In this document: positions 1-8,290 of the stretch, piece by piece
How the letters are laid out: each line of letters opens with the position of its first letter
Position numbering within the stretch: position 1 is the stretch's first letter
NCBI GenBank assembly: GCA_964581165.1
Contig: CAZOMM010000009.1
Span: 1-38,200 of the forward strand
Direction of reading: 5' to 3'
Origin: CAZPAN01 sp964581165
Lineage (GTDB): Bacteria > Actinomycetota > Coriobacteriia > Coriobacteriales > CADBOM01
Length of the DNA: 38,200 bases
Made by a program: the position numbers and the translations under genes
Notes under the pieces: generated by a model
Database searches by the model: none
What the model was told of the DNA's origin: nothing
The model's input: the letters and a program-made list of their open reading frames with translations, nothing else

Positions 1-917
1 TCTAGGATTCTTTCCTCTGCCTCTTGCTCAGTTAAACCCAAAGTCTCTAGCTTGATGAGCTGATCGCCTGCGATCTTGCCGATAGCAGCCTCATGCATCA
101 AAAATGCATCTTCGCTGCGGGCATCGATTGCTGGAACCGACCTCACTGTTGCCTCGTCCATAATGATCGAGTCGCATTGAACATGACCCGCGCACTTGGT
201 GTCTCCAATAATCATGGGCGAAAAGACCTGGCTAGACCTATCCTTTGCAACACTTCGAGAAACTACCTGTGCAGAAGAATCCTCTCCCACCATCTCAATG
301 CTCAGATTAGACTCGGCGTGCTGATCCTCATGGGTAAATAACTTTTCGGTAATAACAAACTTAGATCTAGGACCGAGCTTTGCATTGGTCTCACGAACTG
401 TGGAGCTGACCCCTTTTATTTGATCCATCACCATCTCGCAATAGGCAGCCTCTTCAAGCTCAACATTGGTGGTTGGATTGAGAATCCTAGCACCCTCGCC
501 TTCGCCCTCGCCATAATGCTTCTCGATGTAGTAAACCCTTGCATTTTTGCCAAGAAAAAACGAGTGGATGCCATCGTGTTGGCTGTCTTTGCTGCCATTG
601 TTGTGGATTCCGCATCCGGCAACGATTGTGATGTCGCAATCTTCGCCAATATGAAAGTTGTTGTAAACAACGTCCTTAACGCCACTCTTGGTAATGATCA
701 CAGGAATATGTACGGTTTCGCCCTTAGTCCCAGGCTTGATATATACGTCAATTCCGGGATGATCACTTAGTGTGGAGATCTCAATGTTTGCGCTGGAATG
801 GCGCTCCAAAAGCTCCCCGTCTTTTCTAATGTTAAATGCACCTGTTGGACGCGCATGGATGTTTGCAATCTCTTCTAGCAGGGAGGCATCCACCTTGCTT
901 AGTGTTGACAGTGCCAT
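1..917 (-). CDS. sufB: SufB/SufD-family Fe-S cluster scaffold protein (C-terminus cut by window edge)
   Basis: An open frame starts at ATG 915-917 and runs 305 codons to the window edge without a stop, so the C-terminus is missing. The translation has the SufBD right-handed beta-helix core. Near the end is GDTKCAGHVQCDSI, followed by the conserved HEAAIGKIAGDQL segment, which corresponds to the SufB region holding the cluster-assembly Cys and Glu/His. In the SUF family this protein is the scaffold for nascent Fe-S clusters in the cytoplasm and pairs with the SufC ATPase. It lies 3 nt after the sufC stop, with an AGGAG ribosome site inside the sufC end, so the two are co-translated. The short N-terminal part (begins ALSTLSKVDASLLEEIANI) resembles the compact SufB of minimal SUF systems of anaerobes rather than the long E. 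coli SufB. The sufB versus sufD label is uncertain; the family is secure. Confidence 0.88.
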   Translation of the reverse strand, partial: MALSTLSKVDASLLEEIANIHARPTGAFNIRKDGELLERHSSANIEISTLSDHPGIDVYIKPGTKGETVHIPVIITKSGVKDVVYNNFHIGEDCDITIVAGCGIHNNGSKDSQHDGIHSFFLGKNARVYYIEKHYGEGEGEGARILNPTTNVELEEAAYCEMVMDQIKGVSSTVRETNAKLGPRSKFVITEKLFTHEDQHAESNLSIEMVGEDSSAQVVSRSVAKDRSSQVFSPMIIGDTKCAGHVQCDSIIMDEATVRSVPAIDARSEDAFLMHEAAIGKIAGDQLIKLETLGLTEQEAEERIL

Positions 918-920
918 TTT

Positions 921-1709
921 TTACTCCTGACCTGCATGCTCAAGGCTTAATTCGCCAAACTTCTTTGGAATGAGAGTACAACCCGGATTGACTATGTCTC
1001 TGGCCATGGATCCGATAAGATCAAGCATTTCTTCTTTGGAACCAGTTTTTTCGATGCGACCATCGCTCACCAAAACTATCTCGTCAGCCAGATCGATAAT
1101 CCTCTCTTGGTGCGAAATAATCACTACCGTGTTTTGAGAGTTGGCCTGATGCATCTCGCGGAAAGTCTCGGTAAGTCTGTCAAAGCTCCAAAGATCTATT
1201 CCCGCCTCGGGCTCGTCAAAAATTGCGAGTTTGGGATTAGAAGCCAAAATCGTGGCTATCTCAATTCTCTTTAGCTCGCCTCCAGAAAGACTCTTGTCAA
1301 CTTCGCGGTTGAGAATATCGCTGGAGCACAAACCAACCATCGATAAAAACTCATTGCATTCGCACGATGCCATGTTCTTGCCTGCAGCAATTGAGAGAAG
1401 TTTGCGAACCGTCATTCCCTTAAAACGCGCAGGCTGCTGAAAGCCATAACCTATGCCCATCCTTGCACGCTCGTAGATAGCTTTGTCGGTGATGTCAATG
1501 CCATCAAAGACTATCGATCCCGAAGTGGGCATCTCTACTCCCATGATGAGCTTTGCGAGTGTGGATTTTCCCGAACCATTTGGCCCGGTTATAACTATGA
1601 ACTTCCCATCGGGGATGGTCAGCGAGATATCGTTAATAATCTCCAGGCCGCCTATGCCGCCACGCTTGGAATCCTCGACCGAGAAAGACAGGTTTTTGAT
1701 CTCAAGCAA
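921..1709 (-). CDS. sufC: SufC, ABC-type ATPase of the SUF Fe-S cluster assembly machine
   Basis: The protein has 262 aa. It shows Walker A GPNGSGKST, a Q-loop in GYGFQQPARF, the signature LSGGELKRIEIA, Walker B KLAIFDEPEAGID and the H-loop VIISHQ, in the order and spacing of SufC. SufC is a soluble ABC ATPase that binds SufB (and SufD where present) and drives conformational changes for cluster assembly; it is not a transporter. The start is TTG at 1707-1709: a strong AGGAGGTG site lies 5 nt upstream (1715-1722) and the protein begins MLEIKNLSF, as is usual for SufC. sufB follows 3 nt downstream. No sufS, sufU or sufR is visible in the window, though genes may continue left of position 1. 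Confidence 0.95.
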   Translation of the reverse strand: MLEIKNLSFSVEDSKRGGIGGLEIINDISLTIPDGKFIVITGPNGSGKSTLAKLIMGVEMPTSGSIVFDGIDITDKAIYERARMGIGYGFQQPARFKGMTVRKLLSIAAGKNMASCECNEFLSMVGLCSSDILNREVDKSLSGGELKRIEIATILASNPKLAIFDEPEAGIDLWSFDRLTETFREMHQANSQNTVVIISHQERIIDLADEIVLVSDGRIEKTGSKEEMLDLIGSMARDIVNPGCTLIPKKFGELSLEHAGQE

Positions 1710-1767
1710 GATCGCACCTCCTGTTCAACTTCGGCGGGGAGGGAGCTAGCGATTTGCATTGCATTGA

Positions 1768-1787
1768 CTAGGGGTTTATATGCCTAG
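1768..1787. promoter_or_regulatory. Inverted repeat CTAGG-N10-CCTAG upstream of sufC
   Basis: CTAGG at 1768-1772 is mirrored by CCTAG at 1783-1787 around an AT-rich centre (GGTTTATATG). It lies about 60 bp upstream of the TTG start of sufC, where an operator for an Fe-S-responsive regulator could sit. Arms of five bases can occur by chance, so this is only a candidate. Confidence 0.25.
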
Positions 1788-1930
1788 TGTCGATCCCTGC
1801 CCCTTTCTATCTCTTGCCTTCATTAAACACCAGGCTGATCTTGGAATGCCCTTGACCTTGGCCAAACGACTTCATGCACTTGCCTGTGGCCTATGGCATC
1901 TAGCACATCTAGCAAAAATGAATGAGTTGA

Positions 1931-2012
1931 GCGGAATTGACACGATTGCTGGGTGGGTGCACACAGATGTTGCGCTGGGGTCGGTACTCGGGCAGTCAAC
2001 ACTGGATTCCGC
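1931..2012 (+). repeat. Dispersed intergenic element, copy A
   Basis: Contains the left block CGATTGCTGGGTGGGTGCAC (1943-1962) and a partial right block TACTCGGGCAGTC (1985-1997). The copy is bounded by GCGGAAT (1931-1937) and its inverse ATTCCGC (2006-2012), giving it short terminal inverted repeats. It lies between the 3' end of the Tad operon and sufC. Compare the copies at 13736, 24551, 28441, 31531 and 35421. Confidence 0.6.
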
Positions 2013-2059
2013 CCCGTTTGCTTGAACTTGGTTTTAAGAAGGTTTTTCTAACTGCACGA

Positions 2060-2703
2060 TTAATTTGCTTGCTTGCATACGATGATGAGAGTTCGTCCAA
2101 GCCCTATTTGATCATCGTTGTTTAGCATCATGGTGCCCATCAAAGGCATGCCGTTTAAGAAGGTCATGTTCCTAGAACCCATATCCCTTAGCCAAAGATT
2201 GTTCCCCGATATTCCAATAGAAGCGTGATATCTAGATGTCCTAGGATCATCTAAAACCAGATCATTATCTTGGGCACGACCAATCGACACCGATCCTGCG
2301 CTTTGCCTTATTGGGAACTCGATGCTTGTCTCGTTTGGGGAGATTACGCGTAATGCCCAGGAATCAGTCTGGGCTGCTGGGTCTTCTTGAGAGTTTGACG
2401 GAGTTTTTTGTGAGTCGTCGATCGGCTGTTTTATGGAAAGTGCATCATCGCTAGGCTGCCCTGCGAATCTTGAATCATCAATGGATTGCATGTATATGTC
2501 ACCCAGTCCCGAAATATCGATCCTGATTGGNNNNNNNNNNNNNNNNNNNNNNNNNNNNNNNNNNNNNNNNNNNNNNNNNNNNNNNNNNNNNNNNNNNNNN
2601 NNNNNNNNNNNNNNNNNNNNNNNNNNNNNNCAGGATGCATGCAATCGTAGCAGCGATCCATATCATCAAATAGCAGACTTGAGCAGCAGACACATTTTTT
2701 CAC
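2060..2703 (-). CDS. Zinc-ribbon/FHA-domain protein at the end of the Tad operon (interrupted by assembly gap)
   Basis: The N-terminal part (GTG start at 2701-2703, AAGGGGTG ribosome site 7 nt upstream) encodes KKCVCCSSLLFDDMDRCYDC, a Cys-X2-Cys pair arrangement typical of a small zinc ribbon. A 100-N gap (2531-2630) then breaks the frame. After the gap, about 160 residues run to TAA at 2060-2062 and contain a forkhead-associated fold: the phosphothreonine-binding motifs SIGRAQDNDLVL, SRYHASI and LRDMGSRNMTFLNG are in order. FHA domains bind phospho-Thr peptides, usually on targets of Ser/Thr kinases. The two halves are in different frames only because the gap length is arbitrary. It starts 14 nt after the DUF192 gene, so it probably belongs to the Tad operon; a regulatory role is an inference. 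Confidence 0.75.
2531..2630. other. Assembly gap (100 N)
   Basis: Exactly 100 N, the conventional placeholder for a gap of unknown size. It lies inside the zinc-ribbon/FHA gene. No duplicated flanks are seen here. Confidence 0.98.
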
Positions 2704-2717
2704 AGCAAAACACCCCT

Positions 2718-3314
2718 TTAATTGTTTGGTGAGCAAGGTTGATTTGCCGGATAGCGAACAAGGCTGCTGTTTTTAGATTGAGTGCATCTAGGCTCTGTGC
2801 CCCCACAAGCCAACGAAAGCTTTTGTGGGTACGCATGCTGCGCCCCAAAAGAGTCGAAACTGGTACCGAGGCTGGCATTGAGATTGACATCTGGATTGAT
2901 ATCGAAACTGGCATCTAGATTGGCAGCGCGCTCAGAATTGGCACCGCGTTCAGAAGAAGGCACAAAGGCTAGTGTTAGCCTATCTCCAGTCTTAGGCCAC
3001 GGGCTATCTGGAGATGCTGGTCGCTCAATAACTGCAGCACAAGCCAAATGCGATTTAAACTTAGCGGCGGGCACCGAACGCAAAGAAAGTCTGACTATCC
3101 CCTCGCAATCGACAAAAGCTAAATCGAGGGGATATTTCATGCCAAAAGTGTGAACAGAAAAACATGGAGCCAACAAGACCAAGGAATCTTCCATTGATTC
3201 TATGCTGCTTCCCAAAAGCCCCCTAGCCCTGCGTAGTGGCCCAGTAAAAATCTTGCAAGCTAGGGCCATTGGGATCACTTTGAAAACATTAGCAACATTA
3301 GCGTTCTCGCTCAT
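2718..3314 (-). CDS. DUF192 (UPF0127) family protein with repetitive C-terminal tail
   Basis: The start at ATG 3312-3314 is preferred because a GGGAG site lies 10 nt upstream; a GTG at 3336-3338 would add 8 residues. The core contains CFSVHTFGMKYPLDLAFVD and, later, VPAAKFKSHLACAAVIE, which match the DUF192 fold. The biochemical role of the family is unclear, but members do occur beside secretion and pilus genes. After about residue 125 the protein changes to a tail of roughly 75 residues with no recognisable domain (SERAANLDASFDINPDVN and similar), encoded by a degenerate 12-bp repeat (about 2865-2955). That tail may be a slippage-derived extension. Both neighbours belong to the Tad operon. 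Confidence 0.72.
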   Translation of the reverse strand: MSENANVANVFKVIPMALACKIFTGPLRRARGLLGSSIESMEDSLVLLAPCFSVHTFGMKYPLDLAFVDCEGIVRLSLRSVPAAKFKSHLACAAVIERPASPDSPWPKTGDRLTLAFVPSSERGANSERAANLDASFDINPDVNLNASLGTSFDSFGAQHAYPQKLSLACGGTEPRCTQSKNSSLVRYPANQPCSPNN

Positions 3315-3403
3315 TTGAGCTTTACTCCCTACTCCCACCTCATATGTTTAAAGCTTCTTGCTTTTGTTTGTTGCTATCACAAGCCCGCGTGTTACAAAGC
3401 GAG

Positions 3404-3931
3404 TCAGGCAAAGGCAATAACAACTGTGCAGGCAGAACCGGTCTCTATTGCAGATGCCATTGCAAGCGTGTAAGTATCAAGATCACTTTCTGCATCACTC
3501 ACATTTAGGTACATTGCAACCCCTTCTTCAGATCCAGCTTCTGGGCAGATCCACCCACTTAGCAACATTGCTTTGTCTACCTGCTCCATTGCCTGTTGAA
3601 TACTCAGTTCTGTTTTGAATCCCCACACGCCGTTTTCTGAATCTCCTCCCAGTTGTTCCATTCCACTTATGCCCGCGATGTCAACAGGGCACTGTGCATC
3701 TATTGAGATTCCAGATGCATCTCCTGCCAGCCAGTCTGATATAGAGATAGTTCCGAGTGTTTCTAAGCCAAGCGCCTCTAGCGCTTCTAAGCTACTTGCA
3801 TCTTCGTCAGAACTGCTATCAGAACTAGACAATGCCTGACATGCAGCCAAACCAAGGAACAATAGCAAAATAGCCGCTATGCTCCTATAAATCGCAGGGC
3901 TTGTAGAGTGCTTAAACGCAAAAGAATTCAT
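3404..3931 (-). CDS. Putative lipoprotein of the Tad operon
   Basis: The protein has 175 aa. The N-terminus has a basic start, a hydrophobic stretch (SIAAILLLFLGLAAC) and a lipobox LAAC at about residues 28-31, so it is predicted to be exported and lipid-anchored. An acidic, Ser-rich linker (SSSDSSSDEDASS) precedes a globular domain of about 125 residues that I do not recognise. The last segment, ETGSACTVVIAFA, is hydrophobic and reaches the stop. The ATG overlaps the TGA of the upstream TadE-like gene by 4 bp, so translation is coupled and a role at the pilus base or in surface anchoring is plausible. Confidence 0.7.
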   Translation of the reverse strand: MNSFAFKHSTSPAIYRSIAAILLLFLGLAACQALSSSDSSSDEDASSLEALEALGLETLGTISISDWLAGDASGISIDAQCPVDIAGISGMEQLGGDSENGVWGFKTELSIQQAMEQVDKAMLLSGWICPEAGSEEGVAMYLNVSDAESDLDTYTLAMASAIETGSACTVVIAFA

Positions 3932-4410
3932 CCCCAGCCTCCCGGCTCAAATGGATCAACTACCAAAGTGCAGGTATGTGTTGTTGTGGGTAAGCTCAGG
4001 CCAAACACCCCATTTGGAAAAAAGGGAGCAGTAAAGGTCATTGTGCATGTATATTCGCGATAAGTTGGAATCAAAGAGAATATGAGGCCATCTCCAACCT
4101 CTAGCGAATCAGAAAATACAGCCCGATCGCTAGACTCAACCTCTATCTGTATATAATCCGCCGAAGCAAATTGCTCCTCTAATGCAGATTTGATTCTTTG
4201 CTCGCTACTTTTTGCACCATACTCCGTATAACTAGGCGAGACGGCCTCGGTTCGTACTGCTTGTTCTGCAAGACGATCAAAGCGAGTGCAATCCGACATG
4301 TACACAAGCAGATTTACACTGATTAGAGCCAGTATTATCATCACCGGAATCACAGCGGCAAGTTCAACTGCCATCTGCCCTTGTTCTTGTTTGACGACAG
4401 ATTTTGTCAC
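3928..4410 (-). CDS. TadE-like pseudopilin
   Basis: The protein has 160 aa. GTG start at 4408-4410, 2 nt after the preceding TAA, with a GGGGGTGG site. The N-terminus has QGQMAVELAAVIPVMI followed by one transmembrane helix; GQMAVEL fits the G/XXXXE prepilin-peptidase signature of Flp-type pilins. The remaining ~115 residues are extracytoplasmic. TadE-like proteins are minor pilins of the Tad system. Stop overlaps the next start by 4 bp. Confidence 0.82.
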   Translation of the reverse strand: MTKSVVKQEQGQMAVELAAVIPVMIILALISVNLLVYMSDCTRFDRLAEQAVRTEAVSPSYTEYGAKSSEQRIKSALEEQFASADYIQIEVESSDRAVFSDSLEVGDGLIFSLIPTYREYTCTMTFTAPFFPNGVFGLSLPTTTHTCTLVVDPFEPGGWG

Positions 4411-4412
4411 TC

Positions 4413-6518
4413 TTAACCACCCCCTATAAGCTCAGGGATGGCATCAAAAATGCTGGAATCGATCGAATCTAAGTCGGGCAAAAGAATATCGATCGAAGAA
4501 TCAAAAAAGCCTTCTATGCTTAATGTTCCAACAACAGATCCAAGTTCTATAACTTGCCTAGCTTCCTCTATTGCAGTAGAAAGATCCTCGTTTGCCATGG
4601 ACAAAACATGGACAGTATTTACTGTTACTGGTCTTGGAGTGGATAGATCAACAGGCTCAAGCCCAAGAGTCTCGAGAATCGACATAATTGCCCCCGAGGC
4701 CCATGATCCAAGCGGGGTATCACTAATGCCCGGTATTGCAGAAAGAATGTTCTCGATTGAACTGGAAAGACCCTCGACTCCATCAGAGTAAAACTGCAAT
4801 GCGCCTCCCCACAGTTCAAGCAACCAAGAAAAACTGCCTTCTAAAAAAGCCCCAGATCCAGAATCAAACGCATCGGTGTATACGGCATCAAGCATGGTGG
4901 AGATCACATTGTTACCATCGATCGGAGCTTCTGCTGCAAGCGCTGCCCCAGAAACTGCCAGCCTAGCTCCATAAGATCCACTCGATGAGAGCAGCGAAGA
5001 TAAAAGGGAATTTGGGACTTCGTGCTCATCTAAGTCCACAACTATAGATACACAGCCATTGCGTCCAGGAGGCGATGGATTGTACCTAGACCCGCCCGAA
5101 TTTAATTCTTCCATGGCCTCAGTAAAGGCATCCAAAGACTCTGATGCAGAGCTTTGGGCCGAGGCTATCGCCTCAACGTAATCGTCACTAAGGCTCGCAT
5201 ATTCACTTGCACACTCAGCAACAACTCGATAGTGATATTCAAAACCATTGTTAATGGAGCTGCTAGCAGAACCAACTCTACCCATGTCGACTGCGCTAAA
5301 GTCACACTCACTGCATTCAGTCCAAGTACCAGCTTCTAGCTCCGATAGCGAGCCTTTACCAGATGCCCCAGCTTGCTGATACGCAGGACAATCACTAACC
5401 CCGTGTATTATTCCGTCAGTCGAAATTGGCCAGACCAATTCTGTATACAGTGAGGTCTGTCTCATCTCATTTGTATTAGATGGAAGCAAGGGAAAATACA
5501 TGTCGTAGCTGCCATCCGAAGTCTGCACAACATAGCCCTGATTCAACAGTTCCACCGCATAACTGTAAAAGCGTTCACGACAAGCAGAATTAATCAGCTC
5601 ATCAAGAGACGAACCCTCAGGTGCTTCTGATGCCAACCTTGCTGCGTAATAAGCCTGAGCTCTATCCAAAGCAACACTAAACCACCAAGTTTCCGAAGAC
5701 GAGTAATACGGATTAGAGGCTCCAGATAGTCCAGCCAAAGTACTAGCCCTCTCATACATGCAATACGAAGGATTGTCACCACAATCCCGCATGTAAGCTC
5801 GTTCTTTAAGCTCATCCATTGCCTCCAATATTTCTTCGGAAGCCTCTACCTGCTCTGCTGTATCGGTATTTGACTCTTCCATTGTGTCTTCGTATTCGGC
5901 AATTGAATCATCTCCAAAATCAACAGTGTCTCCCTGCATAGGAACAAGAACAGCAAGTCCCATCATCGAGTGATCTCCCATAGCTTCAGAATTGCGTGAA
6001 ACCACAGCAGCAGCGTTGGCGGCACTCAGAAAGGGCAGGGCAGACTGAACAGTATCGAGTACAGCTATTGCAGAGTCTGCAAACCTATCGCGTATCGTTG
6101 TTACATTGCGGGCTGCTTGCATCACCTGAAGGCCTACCGAGGTAGTTGCTGGTATACAGCAAAGGACAATTGCAATTCCGAACATGCTTATGGACAAGAG
6201 AGACATCGATAGCAAGATTGAGTCAGTTGCTTTTGAGATTACGTAATACTGAGACACCACATTCTCTGCAGCAAGGGCAGCCGCATCTGCCGCAAACTGC
6301 ACGTCGGGAGATTCTCTTTCGATCCAATGCACTTGAGCAGCAGAAAGCAAAAGGGCAAGAACTAGCAATATAGCCACTGCCACCGCAAGCGTGGTAAAAC
6401 CTCCGTCGTCGTACACAAAAGGATCTTTGTGTCGCTTTGTTCTAAAAGGATTCCCGTTTCGCTTTGTGCTAAAGGAATCTTTGCCTTGTCTTATAGCTAT
6501 ACTGCTTGACATGTTCAT
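4413..6518 (-). CDS. TadG-like large membrane-anchored Tad pilus protein
   Basis: The protein has 701 aa. A cytoplasmic basic segment of about 35 residues contains two imperfect TKR-x-(G/K)-(N/D)-PF repeats. It is followed by DDGGFTTLAVAVAILLVLAL, the N-terminal helix and motif style of TadG-like proteins in Coriobacteriia, then ADAAALAAENVV. A second hydrophobic stretch lies at about residues 100-130. The rest is an extracytoplasmic Ser/Glu-rich region with paired cysteines (for example CGDNPSYC and CSECD) that could form disulfides. TadG-type proteins are thought to anchor or cap the pilus at the envelope. It lies directly upstream of a TadE-like gene. The specific family name is uncertain; membership of the locus is clear. 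Confidence 0.75.
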   Translation of the reverse strand: MNMSSSIAIRQGKDSFSTKRNGNPFRTKRHKDPFVYDDGGFTTLAVAVAILLVLALLLSAAQVHWIERESPDVQFAADAAALAAENVVSQYYVISKATDSILLSMSLLSISMFGIAIVLCCIPATTSVGLQVMQAARNVTTIRDRFADSAIAVLDTVQSALPFLSAANAAAVVSRNSEAMGDHSMMGLAVLVPMQGDTVDFGDDSIAEYEDTMEESNTDTAEQVEASEEILEAMDELKERAYMRDCGDNPSYCMYERASTLAGLSGASNPYYSSSETWWFSVALDRAQAYYAARLASEAPEGSSLDELINSACRERFYSYAVELLNQGYVVQTSDGSYDMYFPLLPSNTNEMRQTSLYTELVWPISTDGIIHGVSDCPAYQQAGASGKGSLSELEAGTWTECSECDFSAVDMGRVGSASSSINNGFEYHYRVVAECASEYASLSDDYVEAIASAQSSASESLDAFTEAMEELNSGGSRYNPSPPGRNGCVSIVVDLDEHEVPNSLLSSLLSSSGSYGARLAVSGAALAAEAPIDGNNVISTMLDAVYTDAFDSGSGAFLEGSFSWLLELWGGALQFYSDGVEGLSSSIENILSAIPGISDTPLGSWASGAIMSILETLGLEPVDLSTPRPVTVNTVHVLSMANEDLSTAIEEARQVIELGSVVGTLSIEGFFDSSIDILLPDLDSIDSSIFDAIPELIGGG

Positions 6519-6585
6519 CGCCCTTTTACTTGTTGAACTTTTGCTTGACCCTGTTGATCAAGCGTCATCTTTGACCTCTCTGAGA

Positions 6586-6639
6586 GGCTAGCCCCACTGG
6601 GAAGGCTAGCCACCGCCGAAAGACTAGCCCCACTGAGAA
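6586..6639. repeat. 18-bp tandem repeat (3 units) spanning the stop codon of a TadE-like gene
   Basis: Units at 6586-6603, 6604-6621 and 6622-6639 share the pattern GRCTAGCCMCNSYGRRAA. Each unit carries the gene's last codons and TAG in the same phase, so the gene end reads as three successive TAG stops. Confidence 0.8.
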
Positions 6640-7106
6640 ACCCAATGCTCAGGACTGGCTGAATCCTGCTCCCAAACCCAATCGGCTTGAGTAGAGCAGC
6701 TAGCCTCTACTTCTATAGAAAACATCCCATCAGAACCGAGAAGGCCTAACAGCTGCGCCCCAGTTCCCACTAGAGGCAAAGGCTCGACTTTGGTTGAAAT
6801 TGAGACACTTACCTCACTAGATAGCTCATTACCAACTAGTTCGATCTCCCAAGACCCCTCGTGAAATACCCCAACATCTGGAACAGCAGATAACTGAAAT
6901 TCGATCATGTTCTTGTAAGTGAGATCAGAAGCCTCTGCACTGCGAGTAACAAGTACTCTCAATGCTTGAGTTGCAGCAGAGTTCATTACCATGCGTACAT
7001 ACAAAAGAATTGCAGGCTGAGTGAGTATCAGCAACAACAGAAGCGCTACGGGAATAAATACTGCAGCCTCAACCGTAGCCTGGGCAGAGTCAGAATAGGA
7101 GCGCAT
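6624..7106 (-). CDS. TadE-like pseudopilin
   Basis: The protein has 160 aa from ATG 7104-7106, with a GGGGGTG site just upstream; an upstream in-frame ATG at 7148 lies deep within the preceding gene. The N-terminus SAQATVEAAVFIPVALLLLL is the Glu-containing pilin helix of the TadE family, though the residue at the expected cleavage position is Ser rather than Gly, so processing is uncertain. One transmembrane helix is followed by ~120 extracytoplasmic residues. It overlaps the previous small pseudopilin gene by 17 bp. The C-terminus (HWVSQWG) lies in the 18-bp repeat at 6586-6639. Confidence 0.8.
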   Translation of the reverse strand: MRSYSDSAQATVEAAVFIPVALLLLLILTQPAILLYVRMVMNSAATQALRVLVTRSAEASDLTYKNMIEFQLSAVPDVGVFHEGSWEIELVGNELSSEVSVSISTKVEPLPLVGTGAQLLGLLGSDGMFSIEVEASCSTQADWVWEQDSASPEHWVSQWG

Positions 7107-7305
7107 AGGGCACCCCCGACAATCCCGAATCAACTGCATACGGGGCATTTTGAGATGCCGAATCTACAAGAGAACCCTCCAATGCGTATTCGGCAAGGGC
7201 CCATATTCCAATTGAAATTGCTACAAAGATTATTGCCACAACAGCAAATTCCAACGTAGATTGACCCTTGTCAGTATTCGATACTTGCAAGGCCTTCGCT
7301 TCCAT
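7090..7305 (-). CDS. Small TadE/Flp-like pseudopilin
   Basis: The protein has 71 aa. Its motif GQSTLEFAVVAIIFVAISIG matches the Flp-type signature G/XXXXEF followed by a hydrophobic helix, predicting cleavage by a prepilin peptidase and a mature peptide of about 57 residues. Size and position are those of a minor pilin. The start is uncertain: ATG at 7303-7305 lies 35 bp inside the preceding gene with a weak ribosome site; a TTG six codons further in is an alternative. Confidence 0.72.
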   Translation of the reverse strand: MEAKALQVSNTDKGQSTLEFAVVAIIFVAISIGIWALAEYALEGSLVDSASQNAPYAVDSGLSGVPYALLF

Positions 7306-8035
7306 ATGCCACCATCCTCACTAGGCTTTTACTAGCTGTGGAGCTAGCGGATTGAGTGTTCTGTGAATTTATGGTCACCAGTAGTGCACCAGCAGAATCT
7401 GGAAGCTCAGATGCACAGGCCCAACTATCTGAGCCAAGTCCCATAAAGCCCGATTCGTACAAAGTAAGCCCTGCTATTTGCATGGCCTCTAGCAGCTCGA
7501 GAGCACAATCTGTGACCTCTGATGCAGACTCAAATTCCCACGACTGCATATCTCCACTGCTTGCACTGCTAATTGCCTTCCACTGAGCGGGAATCTCAAT
7601 TGGAGGATCAGCTGCAGAATTTTGACTTGAGCTGGTGCTAGAACTACTCGCGGTACTACTATCAGAGCTTGAATCGGAATTGGCAGCAGCTGAGCTGTCT
7701 TCAGAATCTGACTCAAAGCTGTTCTCACTATTGCTAGCCTTATTGCTTTGTGACAGTTCATCATCTATGGCTTGATCTTCCTCTAGCTCATTTGTTTTAT
7801 CCGACTCGCTTTGATCAGACATATCTGCATCGTCTTCCAAAACATCATCGGCTATAAGAGAGCTGCTTGAATTCTCTGCATTGCTTGCATTTAGGCTGCA
7901 CTGAGATAAAGCCCACACAACAAGTAAAGCAACTAGAACCAAGCATAAAACACAGGCCGAGATCAAAATGTTTTTCTGCCATCTGGGTTTAGCAGCCAGC
8001 TCAGATACCAGCTCAGTCAAAAAACGCTTGCTCAT
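7271..8035 (-). CDS. Ser/Asp-rich single-pass membrane protein of the Tad operon
   Basis: The protein has 254 aa. A short basic N-terminus is followed by one transmembrane helix (about residues 22-44, ILISACVLCLVLVALLVVWA). A ~100-residue low-complexity linker of Ser, Asp, Glu and Asn follows, then a C-terminal domain of about 100 residues (from IPAQWKAISSASS) with no family I recognise. The layout suggests a membrane-tethered extracytoplasmic domain on a flexible stalk. The ATG overlaps the flp stop (ATGA), so it is co-translated with the major pilin. Function unknown. Confidence 0.7.
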   Translation of the reverse strand: MSKRFLTELVSELAAKPRWQKNILISACVLCLVLVALLVVWALSQCSLNASNAENSSSSLIADDVLEDDADMSDQSESDKTNELEEDQAIDDELSQSNKASNSENSFESDSEDSSAAANSDSSSDSSTASSSSTSSSQNSAADPPIEIPAQWKAISSASSGDMQSWEFESASEVTDCALELLEAMQIAGLTLYESGFMGLGSDSWACASELPDSAGALLVTINSQNTQSASSTASKSLVRMVAYGSEGLASIEY

Positions 8036-8256
8036 AGCGAGTTAATTCCATCGGCAATTGAGGTCCAAAGTTCTTGAAGTTTGTCTCTAAACAAGACCAC
8101 TGCAAGAATTGCTATAACAACCAAAACCCCAACGAGAATTGCGTACTCTGTTGTTCCCTGCCCCGAATCATCCTTAAGTCTTTCAAATGCCAATGAGGTC
8201 TTTGTCTGCGCCTTGCAAACTGCCATCTCTAGTCGATCATTCATTTTTTCTAGCAT
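8032..8256 (-). CDS. flp: Flp-type major pilin
   Basis: The protein has 74 aa. A basic leader of about 32 residues ends in DDSG, followed by QGTTEYAILVGVLVVIAILAVVLF. This is an exact match to the Flp prepilin signature G/XXXXEY plus hydrophobic helix; the mature pilin would be about 42 residues. Flp polymerises into the thin Tad pilus used for adhesion. The strongest ribosome site in the operon (AAAGGAG, 6 nt before ATG) fits a highly made structural subunit. It sits directly after tadC. The required prepilin peptidase is not encoded in the window. Confidence 0.9.
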   Translation of the reverse strand: MLEKMNDRLEMAVCKAQTKTSLAFERLKDDSGQGTTEYAILVGVLVVIAILAVVLFRDKLQELWTSIADGINSL

Positions 8257-8290
8257 CGTTTTCTCCTTTTGAATTCCCTTTAATTTCCAA

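Larger units (their letters stand above)
1710..2059. other. 350-bp non-coding spacer upstream of sufC
   Basis: No convincing gene is present; short frames here lack ribosome sites and family features. The spacer holds the sufC leader, a small inverted repeat (1768-1787), a 9-bp tandem duplication CATCTAGCA (about 1897-1914), and copy A of the dispersed intergenic element (1931-2012). Confidence 0.6.

Noticed and set aside
428..770. Short frames on both strands near the left end
   Set aside because: They are shadows of the sufB frame, which stays open to the window edge.
1780..2025. An 81-codon + strand frame between the Tad operon and sufC
   Set aside because: No ribosome site, and its second half is copy A of the repeat element.
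2531..2644. A frameshift in the zinc-ribbon/FHA gene
   Set aside because: The frame change coincides with a 100-N placeholder of arbitrary length, so it says nothing about the gene.
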